A stretch of 64,000 nt of DNA from Butyribacter intestini (GCA_001414325.1 LLKB01000001.1:318699-382698), one strand, 5' to 3'; numbered from the stretch's first letter, positions 25,713-36,660 are shown. Notes: generated from the letters alone by a model not told the origin. Translations and numbers: made by a program.

Positions 25713-27458
25713 ATGAACAGATTACAGAGTGAATTGAGAAGAATTGACCACAGGGGGTATCCGGCATACAAGGATTTGCGTGGAAGTTATGATTTTGGTA
25801 AGTATATTTTAAATATTGAGCATATCCAGGGGGATCCGTTTGCGTCCCCATCTTCTTTAAGTGTGAAGATAAAAGGGAAGGCAGCTGGTTTTCCAAAGGA
25901 ATATTATAACGGGTATGACAGAAAGACGGCTTTTGAGGATTTTATCTTAAGACGGTTCAGTTTTTTTGCTGCAGGAATCAGCTTTAAGGCAAAAGGTTCA
26001 GGAAAGAGCGGTATGGTATCAGCAAGCCGGCCGGGGCAGGAGATTATGGAGCGTAGTGCGTGCAAGGTTGATGAGAGTACGGGCGATATAATACTCAGAT
26101 TTGTTGTGGGATTTCCTGCAGGAGGGCGTTCGATAGATGCGGGAGAGCTTGAAAAGATATTGTTCAGGCTTTTGCCGGGTGTTGTTGAAAAATCAGGGAT
26201 ATTTAAGCTGTTTACGGAAAATGAGAAAGTTAAGTTAAAAGAGCAGATAGAACTTTCAGACGATCAGAAAACATTGAGAAAGGCGGTAGGCGAAAACGGT
26301 TTTGCGGCATTTATAGCGGATGGTTCGATTTTGCCAAGAGAAAGCGGAGTGTCAGAAAGACCGATGAAAAATGCTGTTTTGTTTAAGTCACCTGAATCGA
26401 TGAGAGTTACTTTTGAACTTCCGCATAAGGGAAAAATAACGGGAATGGGAATAAAAAAAGGTGTTACGCTTATTGTCGGAGGAGGTTATCACGGCAAGTC
26501 AACGCTTCTTCAGACACTTGAAAAAAGCGTATATCCGCATATAGCGGGTGATGGCAGGGAGTATATAGTGACCGATGCGACCGGTGTGAAACTTCGTGCC
26601 GAGGACGGACGAAGCGTTAAGAATGAAGATATTAGTCTTTTTATAAGAAACCTTCCTAATGGAAAAGATACAAAAAACTTCTCGACACTCGATGCGAGCG
26701 GTTCAACTTCGCAGGCTGCAAATACTATTGAGGCACTTGAAGCTGGGAGCAGGCTTTTTCTTATAGATGAGGACACGAGTGCGACAAACTTTATGATAAG
26801 GGATGAACTTATGGAGCGTGTCATATCAGCGGCTAAAGAACCTATTGTTCCGTTTATAAAAAGGGTGGGACAGCTTTACAGGCAAAGAGGTATATCAACG
26901 ATACTTGTTGCCGGAAGCTGTGGTGCTTTTTTTCATGTGGCTGACACGGTCATACAAATGGACAGATATATGCCAAAGGAGATAACAAAAGCGGCAAAAG
27001 AAGCAGCGGCAGACTATCCTCTGAAAATGCACGGGATTTCCAAAGACGGTATGTGTATTGAATGTACGGATAATTCACAAAATATGGACAACATAAATGA
27101 AAATCCTGAGATAGAGATAAACGGAGAAAGAAAAGTAAAACTTCCAAAATCTGATGACAGGACAAAGATTAAGGTGATGGGCACTGACGGATTTTTATAT
27201 AACAAGACGAATGTGGATCTGAGGTATCTGGAACAGATAACTGATGCAGAGCAGATGCTTGCTATATCAAAAGCACTTGAATATCTTATAAAAAAATACG
27301 GCGGTAAGGAAATATCACTTAATTTATTGCTTGGTGATATTGAAAATCTTATGGAGAAAAAAGGTGTCGAAGCACTTACGGGCAGAGGAAGTGTGCCTGA
27401 TATGAGCAGACCGAGAAGATTTGAGATTGCAGGATGTATAAACAGGTTTGTGAAATAA
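25713..27458 (+). CDS. ABC-class ATPase (COG3044 family)
   Basis: 581 residues, matching the predicted ABC-class ATPase family of unknown function. The N-terminal region (RRIDHRGYPAYKDLRGSYDFG...FPKEYYN) is characteristic. Walker A is IVGGGYHGKSTLLQTLE. The segment LDASGSTSQAANTIEALEAGSRLFLIDEDTSATNFM contains a signature-like Ser-rich stretch and Walker B with DEDTSATN in place of the usual DEP. No membrane domain is seen, so it is a soluble ATPase, not a transporter. The ATG follows AGAGGA. It is monocistronic. Confidence 0.88.
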   Translation: MNRLQSELRRIDHRGYPAYKDLRGSYDFGKYILNIEHIQGDPFASPSSLSVKIKGKAAGFPKEYYNGYDRKTAFEDFILRRFSFFAAGISFKAKGSGKSGMVSASRPGQEIMERSACKVDESTGDIILRFVVGFPAGGRSIDAGELEKILFRLLPGVVEKSGIFKLFTENEKVKLKEQIELSDDQKTLRKAVGENGFAAFIADGSILPRESGVSERPMKNAVLFKSPESMRVTFELPHKGKITGMGIKKGVTLIVGGGYHGKSTLLQTLEKSVYPHIAGDGREYIVTDATGVKLRAEDGRSVKNEDISLFIRNLPNGKDTKNFSTLDASGSTSQAANTIEALEAGSRLFLIDEDTSATNFMIRDELMERVISAAKEPIVPFIKRVGQLYRQRGISTILVAGSCGAFFHVADTVIQMDRYMPKEITKAAKEAAADYPLKMHGISKDGMCIECTDNSQNMDNINENPEIEINGERKVKLPKSDDRTKIKVMGTDGFLYNKTNVDLRYLEQITDAEQMLAISKALEYLIKKYGGKEISLNLLLGDIENLMEKKGVEALTGRGSVPDMSRPRRFEIAGCINRFVK

Positions 27459-27573
27459 GATTTAAGTAACAGTTCAGTCTTGCATTTCTTACATTCATAA
27501 ACCTGCCAGCGAGCTGTCAGTCGCTGCTATGCAGCTTATGTTTATTTCATTTCAGAAATGAAAGGCTATTCTA

Positions 27574-27637
27574 CCATAAAAAGGTAATTAACAATACAAT
27601 GAACAAGCTCATTGTATTGCCAATTACCTTTTTATGG
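27574..27637 (+). terminator. Long palindrome / terminator after the ABC-class ATPase
   Basis: Outer arms CCATAAAAAGGTAATT (27574-27589) / AATTACCTTTTTATGG (27622-27637) and inner arms AATACAATGA / TCATTGTATT form a near-perfect 64-base hairpin. The outer-arm sequence is shared with 24410-24430, so it may be a mobile palindromic element doing terminator duty. Confidence 0.7.
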
Positions 27638-27981
27638 CTGAACTGTTACAGATTTAGAGAAAATTGTCACAAATAATCGAGGATTATAAATAAATGTTTG
27701 CGTTTTAAATCTGAATTTATATATGTCAACATGAACAATTATACATGATTTATATATAAAATAATAAAAAAATTGTCACAAATAACGCCTAATTTGTAAT
27801 ATTTAACCATTTAAATGTGAACAAAGTGTGATATAATAAATATAGAGTTGGCAAATTTTGGAAAACAGGAGGTATGAAAAACAAAATACACTTATTATCA
27901 GTGATATTTTGCAATAATTTTGAGCTATATTCAGCCAACCGGAAACTAATTGACATCTAAAAACAAAAAGGAGGAAAACTG
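27638..27981 (+). promoter_or_regulatory. Promoter/leader region of the Ig-like surface protein
   Basis: A 344-base leader. An exact 17-base direct repeat AAAATTGTCACAAATAA occurs at 27660-27676 and 27769-27785, 109 bases apart. An extended -10 (TGATATAAT, TATAAT at 27832-27837) follows. About 140 bases of untranslated leader then lead to AAAGGAGG before the ATG at 27982. The paired repeats look like sites for one regulator. Confidence 0.5.
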
Positions 27982-30900
27982 ATGAGATTTAACAAAAAAA
28001 TTTTATCTCTCGTTCTGGCAGGTGCGATGGTAGTGTCGCTTGCACCGTCAAATGTCGGAGTTGTGTCAAAAATGGCTGCGGCATCGGGAAAAATGAGTGC
28101 AAAGAGCTATGACTATGACCCTGCTTACCAGACGCAGGAAACGCTCAAAGATGAGAGCGGAGAAAAGATAGGAACGCTTACCTATACAAATAAGGCGTAT
28201 TTTAATTCTATTATTTCAAGATATAACAATATGACATTAGAAAGTGAAGATGGCAACAGCATTTATACGGATACTATTTTATTCTTTGATTTTGATTATA
28301 ATGCTACAACAGGTACAACAAGCAGTGCCATTGGAAGTGAAGCCAGTTCATCATTAGACATAGAAGATATGTATAAAAAGAAGGCAGCGGAAGAACTTAA
28401 GAAAGCCGGTGCCGATGAAAAAGATGTTGATTATTCTGACAAATTGAATAAACAGGTATCTGCTGACTGGAAAGCAGATGTAAAAGTAGGAAAGAAAATC
28501 TATGCTAAGTTATTATATTATTATTATGATAAAGATGATAAAAAGCAGAGTGGTGAAGTAAAACTTGCCTTTACATTAAGTGACAGTTATAAGAAATCAG
28601 AAGATTATAAGCAGTATGCAATATATAAATATGAGACTGATGATGACAATTCATATGTTGTCACAAATGACAATTATTTATATTCAGGATTAACAACTGT
28701 TGACAATGCTTATTCCATTGGTTCATGCACATATCAGTGGTATAAGGCTGATGCATCAGGAGAATACACAAAGATAAACAACCAGACATCAAGTTCAGTT
28801 TATCTGAAAAATTCAAATGTCATCGATCCTCAGAGCAAGACTGATGATAAGTTAAAATGTATTGCAACAGTAAAATATGATGGCATTGAAATTCAGTCAA
28901 TTGAGTATGATTACACGGTTTATAAGGTCGGTTCAGATTCTTTATATACAACGGATGATAATTCTAGCTGGGCATATGCAAAGAAAGATGGAAAAGCCGT
29001 ATTAAACAGTGGATATGAAGCCATAAACGGAGCAACAGCAAAATATACATGGCAGAAGTATGATGAGAAAGAAAAAACATACAAGACAATAGATGGACAG
29101 TCAGGCAAAACACTTACAATAGATAAGTGCACAGATGCGGACTATGTAAGTTATAGAGCTAAGATACAGATTTCTGTTGGAGAGTGTTTATATACTTCAT
29201 TTGAGAAAACTATCCAGCTTGTAGAAAATCCACCATACTCTGTTAATAATAAGACAGGATATGGCAAAAATGCAGAAAAAAATGATGCAGATGGAAAATA
29301 TTATTCGCAGTACAGCTTATCAAATAATGTTGTACCGGGTGATACAGACAATATGACTGTAGATGTAAAAGCAGATACAGGATATTCACTTACATACACA
29401 TGGTATGAGTACAAAGATGGCAAGTGGAATGAGATAACTGATGCCAAGACTAATGTTTACTCAAAGAAATTTGAGACAGCAGATTTTGACAGTACCACAT
29501 CTAAGCAGTATAAGTGTAAGGTAACAGCTTCAAATGGTACTCTTACATATGACAAGTCATCTTTTATTTTCTTTGAAAACAGAGATCCTGAAATGTACGA
29601 GAATTATTCAAATGTTAAGTATGGAAGTACATCAAGATCTAATGCAAAAGACAATGCACTTAAAACAGCAATAGGTTCATCTGCAACACTTTCAGGACCT
29701 AAGGTATCTGTGAACAGTCAGTACCAGCTCAATTATCAGTGGCAGAAATTTACTAAGATTGATAAAGATGAGTACAATAAGAACCATTTGATCAAAGTAG
29801 ATGAAAACACATGGGAAACTAATACTGACTATGGATATACATCAGTATATGATGAAGATAAAGATGAGTATGTATATACTTATTATAAATGGACCGATAT
29901 AAAAGATGCAACAGCAGATACATACACTATCGCAAGTGTGACAGATACTGCTGAAAAATCTGATTTTGGTGAGTACAGACTTAAGTATAACGCATACAAG
30001 GCAGGAACGACTGATCTTACAAATGCAAAATCAGTCGCATCCGGAGAGTTCTATGTAGATCTTGAGCAGTTTAATGGATTTACGGCAGCACTTCCAAAGA
30101 ATACTGAGGACAATTATACTCTTGAAGTAGGAGAAACCATCGACCTCGGTGTAATTGCTTCTATTGCAAATACAGAAGCTAACAATCAGAAATATGACAT
30201 AGCATATCAGTGGCAGAAATATGACAGCAAGACAAAGGCATATACAGATATTAAAGATGCCACAACAGCGGATTACAAGAAAGAAAACATCACAGCAGAT
30301 GATTTTGGAAAATACAAATGCGTTATCACTGTTATTGACAAGACGACAAAAGCAGTAATAAGTGATGTTAAGCCAGCAGAATTTGAGTTTAATATCAAAC
30401 AGGCTGTTAAGGCTGAAAATGATACTTTAACAGTAAAATCAGAGTCATCATATGTTGTCAATCACAAGAATGTAGGTGACAATGTAACATTAAGCGTAGC
30501 TGCTGAGACAGCAGATGCTGCAAAATATCCTCTTACTTACAAGTGGGAGAAGATTGAAAAAGACTCATACAGTGATTCATATGGCAAATATGTTGATGTT
30601 ATGGGATCAGACGGAAAAGCAGTTTCAACTGCTGACTATGCTTTAAATATAGCGGATGAAAATGCATTTACAACATATCGTTGTACTGTTTCAAACGGTG
30701 CTCACAGTCAGAAAGTTACCTTTAATGTTTTAAAGAATGATAATTTCTATGCTTATGCAGCAGCAACAAAATCAGATAATAAAACATTCATTAAGAAAGC
30801 CGGCGAAAGCGTAAAGATGCAGGTCGTAAACGGCTCTGATGATGCAGCAGCTACATTCAGCTATAAGTGGTATGCTTGTAGTTCTAATCACAGGTCTTAT

Positions 30901-33561
30901 AAGAACGAAGACGATGACGATTGGTACACTATCGGTGACGGTTATGTGCAGAAGAGACTTGCAAATACAACATCAGTTTATGAGATTTCATCTCTTACGG
31001 ATGCAGATTTTGATGTAAATTATTATTATTGTGAAGTTAAGAACGAACTCACAAAAGAGACAAAGACAGTAACATTCTATGTAAAGAAATATGATACAAC
31101 AGACATAACATTTACTGACCTTGACGGAGCATATGACAGTTCAGGTACATCTTGTATTGATGTTGAACTCGGCTCATCAAAAGAGTTTGGTGCAGTTGTT
31201 AAAAATCCTGAGTCAAAGAACTTTATTTACAAGTGGTCATTTGAAAAACTTCATAAAGATGATACAAAATATGAGTATGATTATGAGAGAGCACTTGACT
31301 GCACAACAGAAAAGCTTACTCTTTCAAATATCACGGAAGACAATTTAGGAAGATATACACTTCGCATTTACGAGGGAAGTGCAGCAGATGATGATACACC
31401 TGTTATCACTCACTATTTCGAGGTATCAAAGAAAGATGCAGCAGCAAAGAAGTTTACATTAAGTGCTGTCGGCAATGGACAGACAGGTTACTATCGTTCA
31501 GTAGGCGGAAATGTTACATTTGCGACAGAACTCAGTACAGAGTCAACAGACACTGTAACATATCAGTGGTATCAGGGCGGATATTATGATGATGACGATG
31601 ATACATATAATAAGGGAGATGCCATATTAGGCGAGACTGGTTCTTCACTTAACCTTACAAACTTAAGAAAATCTGACTTTGGTAAATATACTTGTGTTGC
31701 TAAAGCAGGTAAATTAACAGACTTTATTACATTTAGTGTATCAGAGGCAGATGCTATCACAGTTGACTGGAACAATGATGAATTTGACATTTATGGCGGC
31801 GGTGCAAGTTACAACAAGACAGTTAAGGCTAAGATTGGAGATTCAACAAATCTTACAGCGGTTGTGACAAGTGCAACAGGTGATGCTATCTCATATCAGT
31901 GGTATGAAGAGATTTTGGAAGATACACACTATAATTTCTACGCTAAAGATAATGTAGAAAAAGGTGCATATAAGATTATGCAGGGTCAGACAACTGACAC
32001 ACTTGCACTTAACCAGATGACTAAAGATGCATTTAAACGCTATAAGCTTGTGATTTCAAATGGCGGATATACTGTAAATGTTTTCTTTAAACTTGTTCGT
32101 ACAGACCTGCCTAAGGTAAGTGTTAAGGCTGACAAGACAAGTCTTGAAAAGGGTGAGACAGCAGTTCTTACTGCAAAGGTTACAAATCTTGGAGACAAGA
32201 CAGCAACATATCAGTGGTACAAGAATGGCAAGAAGATTGATGGTGCTACGGCAGCAACATATACAACAGAAGCACTCTTTAGTGATTTAAATGAACTTAA
32301 AGATGATGAAAAATCTGTTACATACAAATGTGAAGTATCAACAGATATTGACAAGGTTTCAGATGAGGTTTACCTCAACTTTGCAGGCTGGGGAACTATA
32401 AGCCAGACTAAAGATTTTGTCATGAAAGGTGATACTGTAGACATCGGTGTAAAGATGAAAGAAGCCGGTGACTGGAAGTACACATGGTATAAGAAAGATG
32501 TAGTCAGTGATGAGTATGTAAAAGTACCAGAAGCTACATCAGCTACAATTTCTGCAATCGCAACAAGTGATGACAGCAAGAAACTTGATAATAACAGATA
32601 TAAGGTAGTAGCAGAAAAAGGAAGTGATGAGACATATGTTAGTTATTATGCATATGCAGATGTAGATGTATTTAATATATCTGACATGACTACACTTCCT
32701 TCAGGAAAGGTTGCAGCATATAATAAAGATGCTGATGAAGAGACAAACTACAATCAGTACTTTGGTTATGGTATTGATGGTGCATCTAAGCTTAGAATGA
32801 CATTCAGCAAAGATTCAAATCTTTATGACAGTAATGCAGCATTATATGTATTTGAGCTTGATACACAGAAGATTCATCGTTTTGACGGTTATGACCTTGC
32901 AGGACGCACATATGTATTTGATAGTGGTAAGTGTGTATTTGAACTTACAAGTGCTGGTTCAGATAAATATACATCAGCAACTGACGGCTTTACAGTTGAA
33001 AAGGCAATCAATCCTGACATTGATTACTCAACACTTTCTGTAAGCAAGAAGAGTGTAAAACTTAATGCAGGCAAGAGTGCAACAATCACATACAGAGCAC
33101 TTGACAACTTTGGTGATACAACTAAGGTTACAGCTAAGACATCTAACAAGAAAGTTGCTACAGTTTCTGTTGCAGCAGGAAAGGTTACTATCAAGGCTGC
33201 AGGCAAAGCTAAGGGAGCAGCAACAGCTAAGATTACTCTTAAAAACGGAACTAAGAAAGCAACTATCAAGGTTACTATCAACAACCCTGTTAAGAAAGTA
33301 AAGGCTGCCAAGAAGAAAGCCACTGTTAAGAAGAAAAAGACAGTTAAGCTTACATTCAAGGTAACATCTTACAACAAGGCTAAGAAGACATCTGATAAGA
33401 TAACTTACAAGACATCTAAGAAGAAAGTTGCTAAGATTACAAAGAAGAAAGTTTCAAGCAAGAAGATTATTGTCTCAGTTAAGGGTCTTAAGAAGGGAAC
33501 TTCTAAGATTACAGTAACTATAGGCAAGAAGAAAGCTGTTGTAACAGTTAAGGTTAAATAA
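27982..33561 (+). CDS. Giant secreted multi-Ig-like surface protein
   Basis: 1859 residues. The signal peptide (KKILSLVLAGAMVVSLAPS) is followed by about 12 immunoglobulin-like units, each marked by a Y(Q/T/K)W core strand and a YxC strand. Examples are YQWYKADASG near residue 251, YTWQKYDEKEK, YTWYEYKDGKW, YQWQKFTKID, YKWEKIEKDS, YQWYQGG, YQWYKNGKK and YTWYKKDVV near 1500. The last ~190 residues are Lys-rich with a Big_2-like module (KKSVKLNAGKSATITYRA...SNKKVATVSVAAGKVTIKAAG) and end at VTVKVK. No LPXTG is present; the basic tail may hold it to wall polymers by charge (inference). It is likely an adhesin or sheath-like structural protein. Confidence 0.85.
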   Translation: MRFNKKILSLVLAGAMVVSLAPSNVGVVSKMAAASGKMSAKSYDYDPAYQTQETLKDESGEKIGTLTYTNKAYFNSIISRYNNMTLESEDGNSIYTDTILFFDFDYNATTGTTSSAIGSEASSSLDIEDMYKKKAAEELKKAGADEKDVDYSDKLNKQVSADWKADVKVGKKIYAKLLYYYYDKDDKKQSGEVKLAFTLSDSYKKSEDYKQYAIYKYETDDDNSYVVTNDNYLYSGLTTVDNAYSIGSCTYQWYKADASGEYTKINNQTSSSVYLKNSNVIDPQSKTDDKLKCIATVKYDGIEIQSIEYDYTVYKVGSDSLYTTDDNSSWAYAKKDGKAVLNSGYEAINGATAKYTWQKYDEKEKTYKTIDGQSGKTLTIDKCTDADYVSYRAKIQISVGECLYTSFEKTIQLVENPPYSVNNKTGYGKNAEKNDADGKYYSQYSLSNNVVPGDTDNMTVDVKADTGYSLTYTWYEYKDGKWNEITDAKTNVYSKKFETADFDSTTSKQYKCKVTASNGTLTYDKSSFIFFENRDPEMYENYSNVKYGSTSRSNAKDNALKTAIGSSATLSGPKVSVNSQYQLNYQWQKFTKIDKDEYNKNHLIKVDENTWETNTDYGYTSVYDEDKDEYVYTYYKWTDIKDATADTYTIASVTDTAEKSDFGEYRLKYNAYKAGTTDLTNAKSVASGEFYVDLEQFNGFTAALPKNTEDNYTLEVGETIDLGVIASIANTEANNQKYDIAYQWQKYDSKTKAYTDIKDATTADYKKENITADDFGKYKCVITVIDKTTKAVISDVKPAEFEFNIKQAVKAENDTLTVKSESSYVVNHKNVGDNVTLSVAAETADAAKYPLTYKWEKIEKDSYSDSYGKYVDVMGSDGKAVSTADYALNIADENAFTTYRCTVSNGAHSQKVTFNVLKNDNFYAYAAATKSDNKTFIKKAGESVKMQVVNGSDDAAATFSYKWYACSSNHRSYKNEDDDDWYTIGDGYVQKRLANTTSVYEISSLTDADFDVNYYYCEVKNELTKETKTVTFYVKKYDTTDITFTDLDGAYDSSGTSCIDVELGSSKEFGAVVKNPESKNFIYKWSFEKLHKDDTKYEYDYERALDCTTEKLTLSNITEDNLGRYTLRIYEGSAADDDTPVITHYFEVSKKDAAAKKFTLSAVGNGQTGYYRSVGGNVTFATELSTESTDTVTYQWYQGGYYDDDDDTYNKGDAILGETGSSLNLTNLRKSDFGKYTCVAKAGKLTDFITFSVSEADAITVDWNNDEFDIYGGGASYNKTVKAKIGDSTNLTAVVTSATGDAISYQWYEEILEDTHYNFYAKDNVEKGAYKIMQGQTTDTLALNQMTKDAFKRYKLVISNGGYTVNVFFKLVRTDLPKVSVKADKTSLEKGETAVLTAKVTNLGDKTATYQWYKNGKKIDGATAATYTTEALFSDLNELKDDEKSVTYKCEVSTDIDKVSDEVYLNFAGWGTISQTKDFVMKGDTVDIGVKMKEAGDWKYTWYKKDVVSDEYVKVPEATSATISAIATSDDSKKLDNNRYKVVAEKGSDETYVSYYAYADVDVFNISDMTTLPSGKVAAYNKDADEETNYNQYFGYGIDGASKLRMTFSKDSNLYDSNAALYVFELDTQKIHRFDGYDLAGRTYVFDSGKCVFELTSAGSDKYTSATDGFTVEKAINPDIDYSTLSVSKKSVKLNAGKSATITYRALDNFGDTTKVTAKTSNKKVATVSVAAGKVTIKAAGKAKGAATAKITLKNGTKKATIKVTINNPVKKVKAAKKKATVKKKKTVKLTFKVTSYNKAKKTSDKITYKTSKKKVAKITKKKVSSKKIIVSVKGLKKGTSKITVTIGKKKAVVTVKVK

Positions 33562-33622
33562 TAACCGGATCTTAAAGCAGTGAATATTTCTTAAATAAAC
33601 GCACATCTTAAGATGTGTAAAG

Positions 33623-33666
33623 AAAAACACCACCGGCTGGCATCTGCCAGCTGGTGGTGTTTTTTG
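33623..33666. terminator. Bidirectional terminator
   Basis: ACACCACCGGCTGGC / GCCAGCTGGTGGTGT with a 4-base loop, flanked by A5 on the left and T6 on the right. It serves the Ig-like gene and the convergent GH2 gene. Confidence 0.9.
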
Positions 33667-33759
33667 TTATCAGGCAGATATTTGTTGTATGTTCGGTTGC
33701 CTGTTTATAATACTATTAGCTGTTATCACAGCATATCAGAAAGAAAATGCCTGATAGCG

Positions 33760-36660
33760 CTAAAATATAGTTTCAAGTTTCTCTAAGTCAAGTTCCTTTT
33801 CAGGTGCAAATACATCTGAGGTAAGATAGTTTACAAGGGATTTTATAAGCTGTTTTACTTCAGTGCTTTCTGCTATTTCTCCAAGTTTTGATGTGCATAC
33901 CATAAGTTTTCCGTCACCAGCTTTTCCTTCAAAGAGGATACCGAGTTTATGGTTTCGCTCAAAGTTATCTGCCATCTGTACTATAGGTCTGTAATCTTTA
34001 TCGGTCACATCATCAAGTATTGCACAACGGCTGTGAGATACTATCTTATACCACTGAGGGGTTGAGTATCTGTGCGTGGCAAAATCGTTAAGTGCAGGGT
34101 GCCTGTTGTCGATAAGAAGACCCATTGTGCCTACTGCGACAGGTTTCTTCATCCATTCACATATATCCCTGAACATCGGGTAACACCAGAAGTCAGTACA
34201 ATAAAATCCCTCAAGGCTTTCTTTTACTTCATTTGGCATAAAGAGAACCTTTTTGCCCTGCTTAAGGAGTGATTTTGTTTCAGTAAATTCATTTGTTATA
34301 AATACCTGATTATCACCTTCGCCTATGCTTGCGATATTTTCAAGTGATAAAACATCATCATTGACAGGATAACAATAAAGTTCATATTTATTTTTGTATG
34401 GTGTGCCGTCAATCGTAAGGATAAGGTCATACACGGCAGTTTTGTCTGTCTCAGGCATTGCAAAGGAAATCCCGCCAAGCTGAACAAGTTCTTTTGCTCC
34501 GTCAGGAATTTTCACATCACCGCTTGTTACCACGCTTGTTTCACCGTTTACGGCAAAGCCCGTGGTTTCTGCGGCACTTACATCACGGCGGATAAGTTCA
34601 TAGTGAAGTTTTTTGCCGGTGAGTTTTTCAGGATTGTAATATCTTATGGCAAGGTCAGCTTTAAAGTTTTCGCCTGATGTGTAGACATATTTTTCAAACT
34701 GTGCAAGGAGTATTGCATCTGAACAAAAGCCAGCCCATTCTTCAGGTGTTATATGACCCTTGCTGTCCATAAATGCATCAAGTATTCCAACAAGTGCCGT
34801 ACCCTGTCCCGGAAAGTCCTGAAGATCGAGTATCTGGTAACCTGCTACAAGACTGCTTCTTGCGGCAGCTTCAAGTTCTTCTTTGTAGCATTGTACTGAT
34901 AACATACCGCTTGCATAGAAGAAGTCGTCTGCCTGGTCGAGCATACCTTTCTTGTCAAGGTTATCCCTGAATACCTCAAAGTTTCTTGCTTTCAATACAC
35001 CGGTATATTTAGGTATTTCCTTAAAGTTTGGATATACGGCATACTGACCGATTTCATGTGTCACGACAGGGATGTGTGGTATGAGCGGTCCGTCTGCACT
35101 TGCCGCCTTGACTTTTTTTACACCCGTTCCGTACTGGATTTCAATCTCCTCACCTGCATCGGTGCCATTGCCGGAGTTTTCATCATCAGGAACTATTTCC
35201 TTATCATAATTGTGTGTTGTTGATGGTTCTTCCCACTGGATATGACCGAGAGGTGCATCACACATACCATAAGAACCTCTTATAAGACGGTTCTTGCTGA
35301 AACGGACACCGACAAAGAAATCGTCTTCAGGCAGAAGAACCGGTGTGTGCTGGAAGTTGTTTGAACCCTGTGTGTATAGGTGGCGGTTGTCTACATTGCG
35401 GTAGCCCGTGATTATTTCAGCCATACGCTCTTTGCTGCCCCAGAGTTCATTTCCGAGTGACATCATGCAGTATGAAGCGTGGTTTCCAAAAGTATTTAAC
35501 ATACGGAAACCTTCTTCGATAAGATAATTCTGCTCGGTTTCATTGTGGTTTTCATCACCCAGTGCTGTGAGTGTTCCCCAGAATGGAAGCTGTGGTTCCA
35601 TATAAATACCGAGCAGGTCTGCTGCGATAAAGGCGGCTTCAGGCGGGCAGCAGGTATGGTATCTGTAGTGGTTTATGCCGTAAGACTTTGAAATCTTCAT
35701 AACGCGTACCCACTCGTCCACATCAGCAGGAACTGCACCTGTAAGTGGAAATACAAGTCCATCATGTTTTCCACGGAGAAATGCCGGCTCACCGTTTATA
35801 AGAAATTTAGTCTCGGTTGTTGAAAACTTTCTAAGACCAAAAGTAGTGACTGTATTTTCGTCTGAACCGCATAAAGAAATCTCAAGACGGTAGATAACAG
35901 GTGTGTATTCGCTCCATAAAACGGCATCTTCACCGAGGAAGTATTCAAACTCTGCCGTGCTTTCACCTTTTGCAAATATAACCTGAATCTCTGCTGCCGG
36001 TGCTTTTATACCTGTGTCTCCATTTATGTCCGTAAGAAAAGCATTGACATTTAAAGTGACTTTCTTATCCTCCGCCATGTCATTAACTGTTTTTAATATG
36101 ACGGTCACGGATTTTTTGTCAACATCAGGATAAGTTTTAACATCTGAAATATATATCTTATCAAATATGCGGAGTGAAATTTCACCTATGATACCGTTCC
36201 AGTTAGTCTGTGTGTCCGGTGAAGTTAGATGACCGCCTTTTGTAGGGTAATCCACATTGGACACAAGCACGGTTATCCTAAAATCAGTCTTTTTAACAAA
36301 CCTTGTAATATCGTAATAATGCGGTGTCGTGAGACTGTCAAATTCACCTGCAAAGGTATCGTCTATCCATATTTTTGTAAGTCTTGTTCGCTCCAAAAAA
36401 AGAAAGATATTTTTATCTGTGTCGCTCTCATCAATATGTACATCTTTAGAGTACCATGCATATCCCTCAAAAAGATAAGGGTCGGTCAGAAATCCCGTTT
36501 CCTTTTTATCACTTAAAGTTCCTTTTTTGGCAATAGAAGTGGTTCCCGGAAGAGTGATAGTGTCATTTTTTGCTTTGTCAAATAATCTTGCTTCAATTCC
36601 CTTTTTGTCAGGGTCAAGTTCAAAATTCCAAATTCCTGATAAATCAATTTTCTTAATCAT
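33760..36660 (-). CDS. Glycoside hydrolase family 2 enzyme
   Basis: 966 residues. The N-terminal jelly-roll domain (IDLSGIWNFELDPD...GYAWYSKDVHI...FLFLERTRLTKIWIDD) precedes an Ig-like linker and a TIM barrel. The general acid/base is Glu405 in SLGNELWG; the likely nucleophile is Glu536 in VVTHEIGQYAVYP. The family includes beta-galactosidases, beta-glucuronidases and beta-mannosidases; substrate is not resolved by visible motifs. About 300 extra C-terminal residues follow. There is no signal peptide, so it is cytoplasmic and probably acts on imported oligosaccharides. ATG 36660 follows GGAGG. No transporter or regulator is adjacent. Confidence 0.92.
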   Translation of the reverse strand: MIKKIDLSGIWNFELDPDKKGIEARLFDKAKNDTITLPGTTSIAKKGTLSDKKETGFLTDPYLFEGYAWYSKDVHIDESDTDKNIFLFLERTRLTKIWIDDTFAGEFDSLTTPHYYDITRFVKKTDFRITVLVSNVDYPTKGGHLTSPDTQTNWNGIIGEISLRIFDKIYISDVKTYPDVDKKSVTVILKTVNDMAEDKKVTLNVNAFLTDINGDTGIKAPAAEIQVIFAKGESTAEFEYFLGEDAVLWSEYTPVIYRLEISLCGSDENTVTTFGLRKFSTTETKFLINGEPAFLRGKHDGLVFPLTGAVPADVDEWVRVMKISKSYGINHYRYHTCCPPEAAFIAADLLGIYMEPQLPFWGTLTALGDENHNETEQNYLIEEGFRMLNTFGNHASYCMMSLGNELWGSKERMAEIITGYRNVDNRHLYTQGSNNFQHTPVLLPEDDFFVGVRFSKNRLIRGSYGMCDAPLGHIQWEEPSTTHNYDKEIVPDDENSGNGTDAGEEIEIQYGTGVKKVKAASADGPLIPHIPVVTHEIGQYAVYPNFKEIPKYTGVLKARNFEVFRDNLDKKGMLDQADDFFYASGMLSVQCYKEELEAAARSSLVAGYQILDLQDFPGQGTALVGILDAFMDSKGHITPEEWAGFCSDAILLAQFEKYVYTSGENFKADLAIRYYNPEKLTGKKLHYELIRRDVSAAETTGFAVNGETSVVTSGDVKIPDGAKELVQLGGISFAMPETDKTAVYDLILTIDGTPYKNKYELYCYPVNDDVLSLENIASIGEGDNQVFITNEFTETKSLLKQGKKVLFMPNEVKESLEGFYCTDFWCYPMFRDICEWMKKPVAVGTMGLLIDNRHPALNDFATHRYSTPQWYKIVSHSRCAILDDVTDKDYRPIVQMADNFERNHKLGILFEGKAGDGKLMVCTSKLGEIAESTEVKQLIKSLVNYLTSDVFAPEKELDLEKLETIF

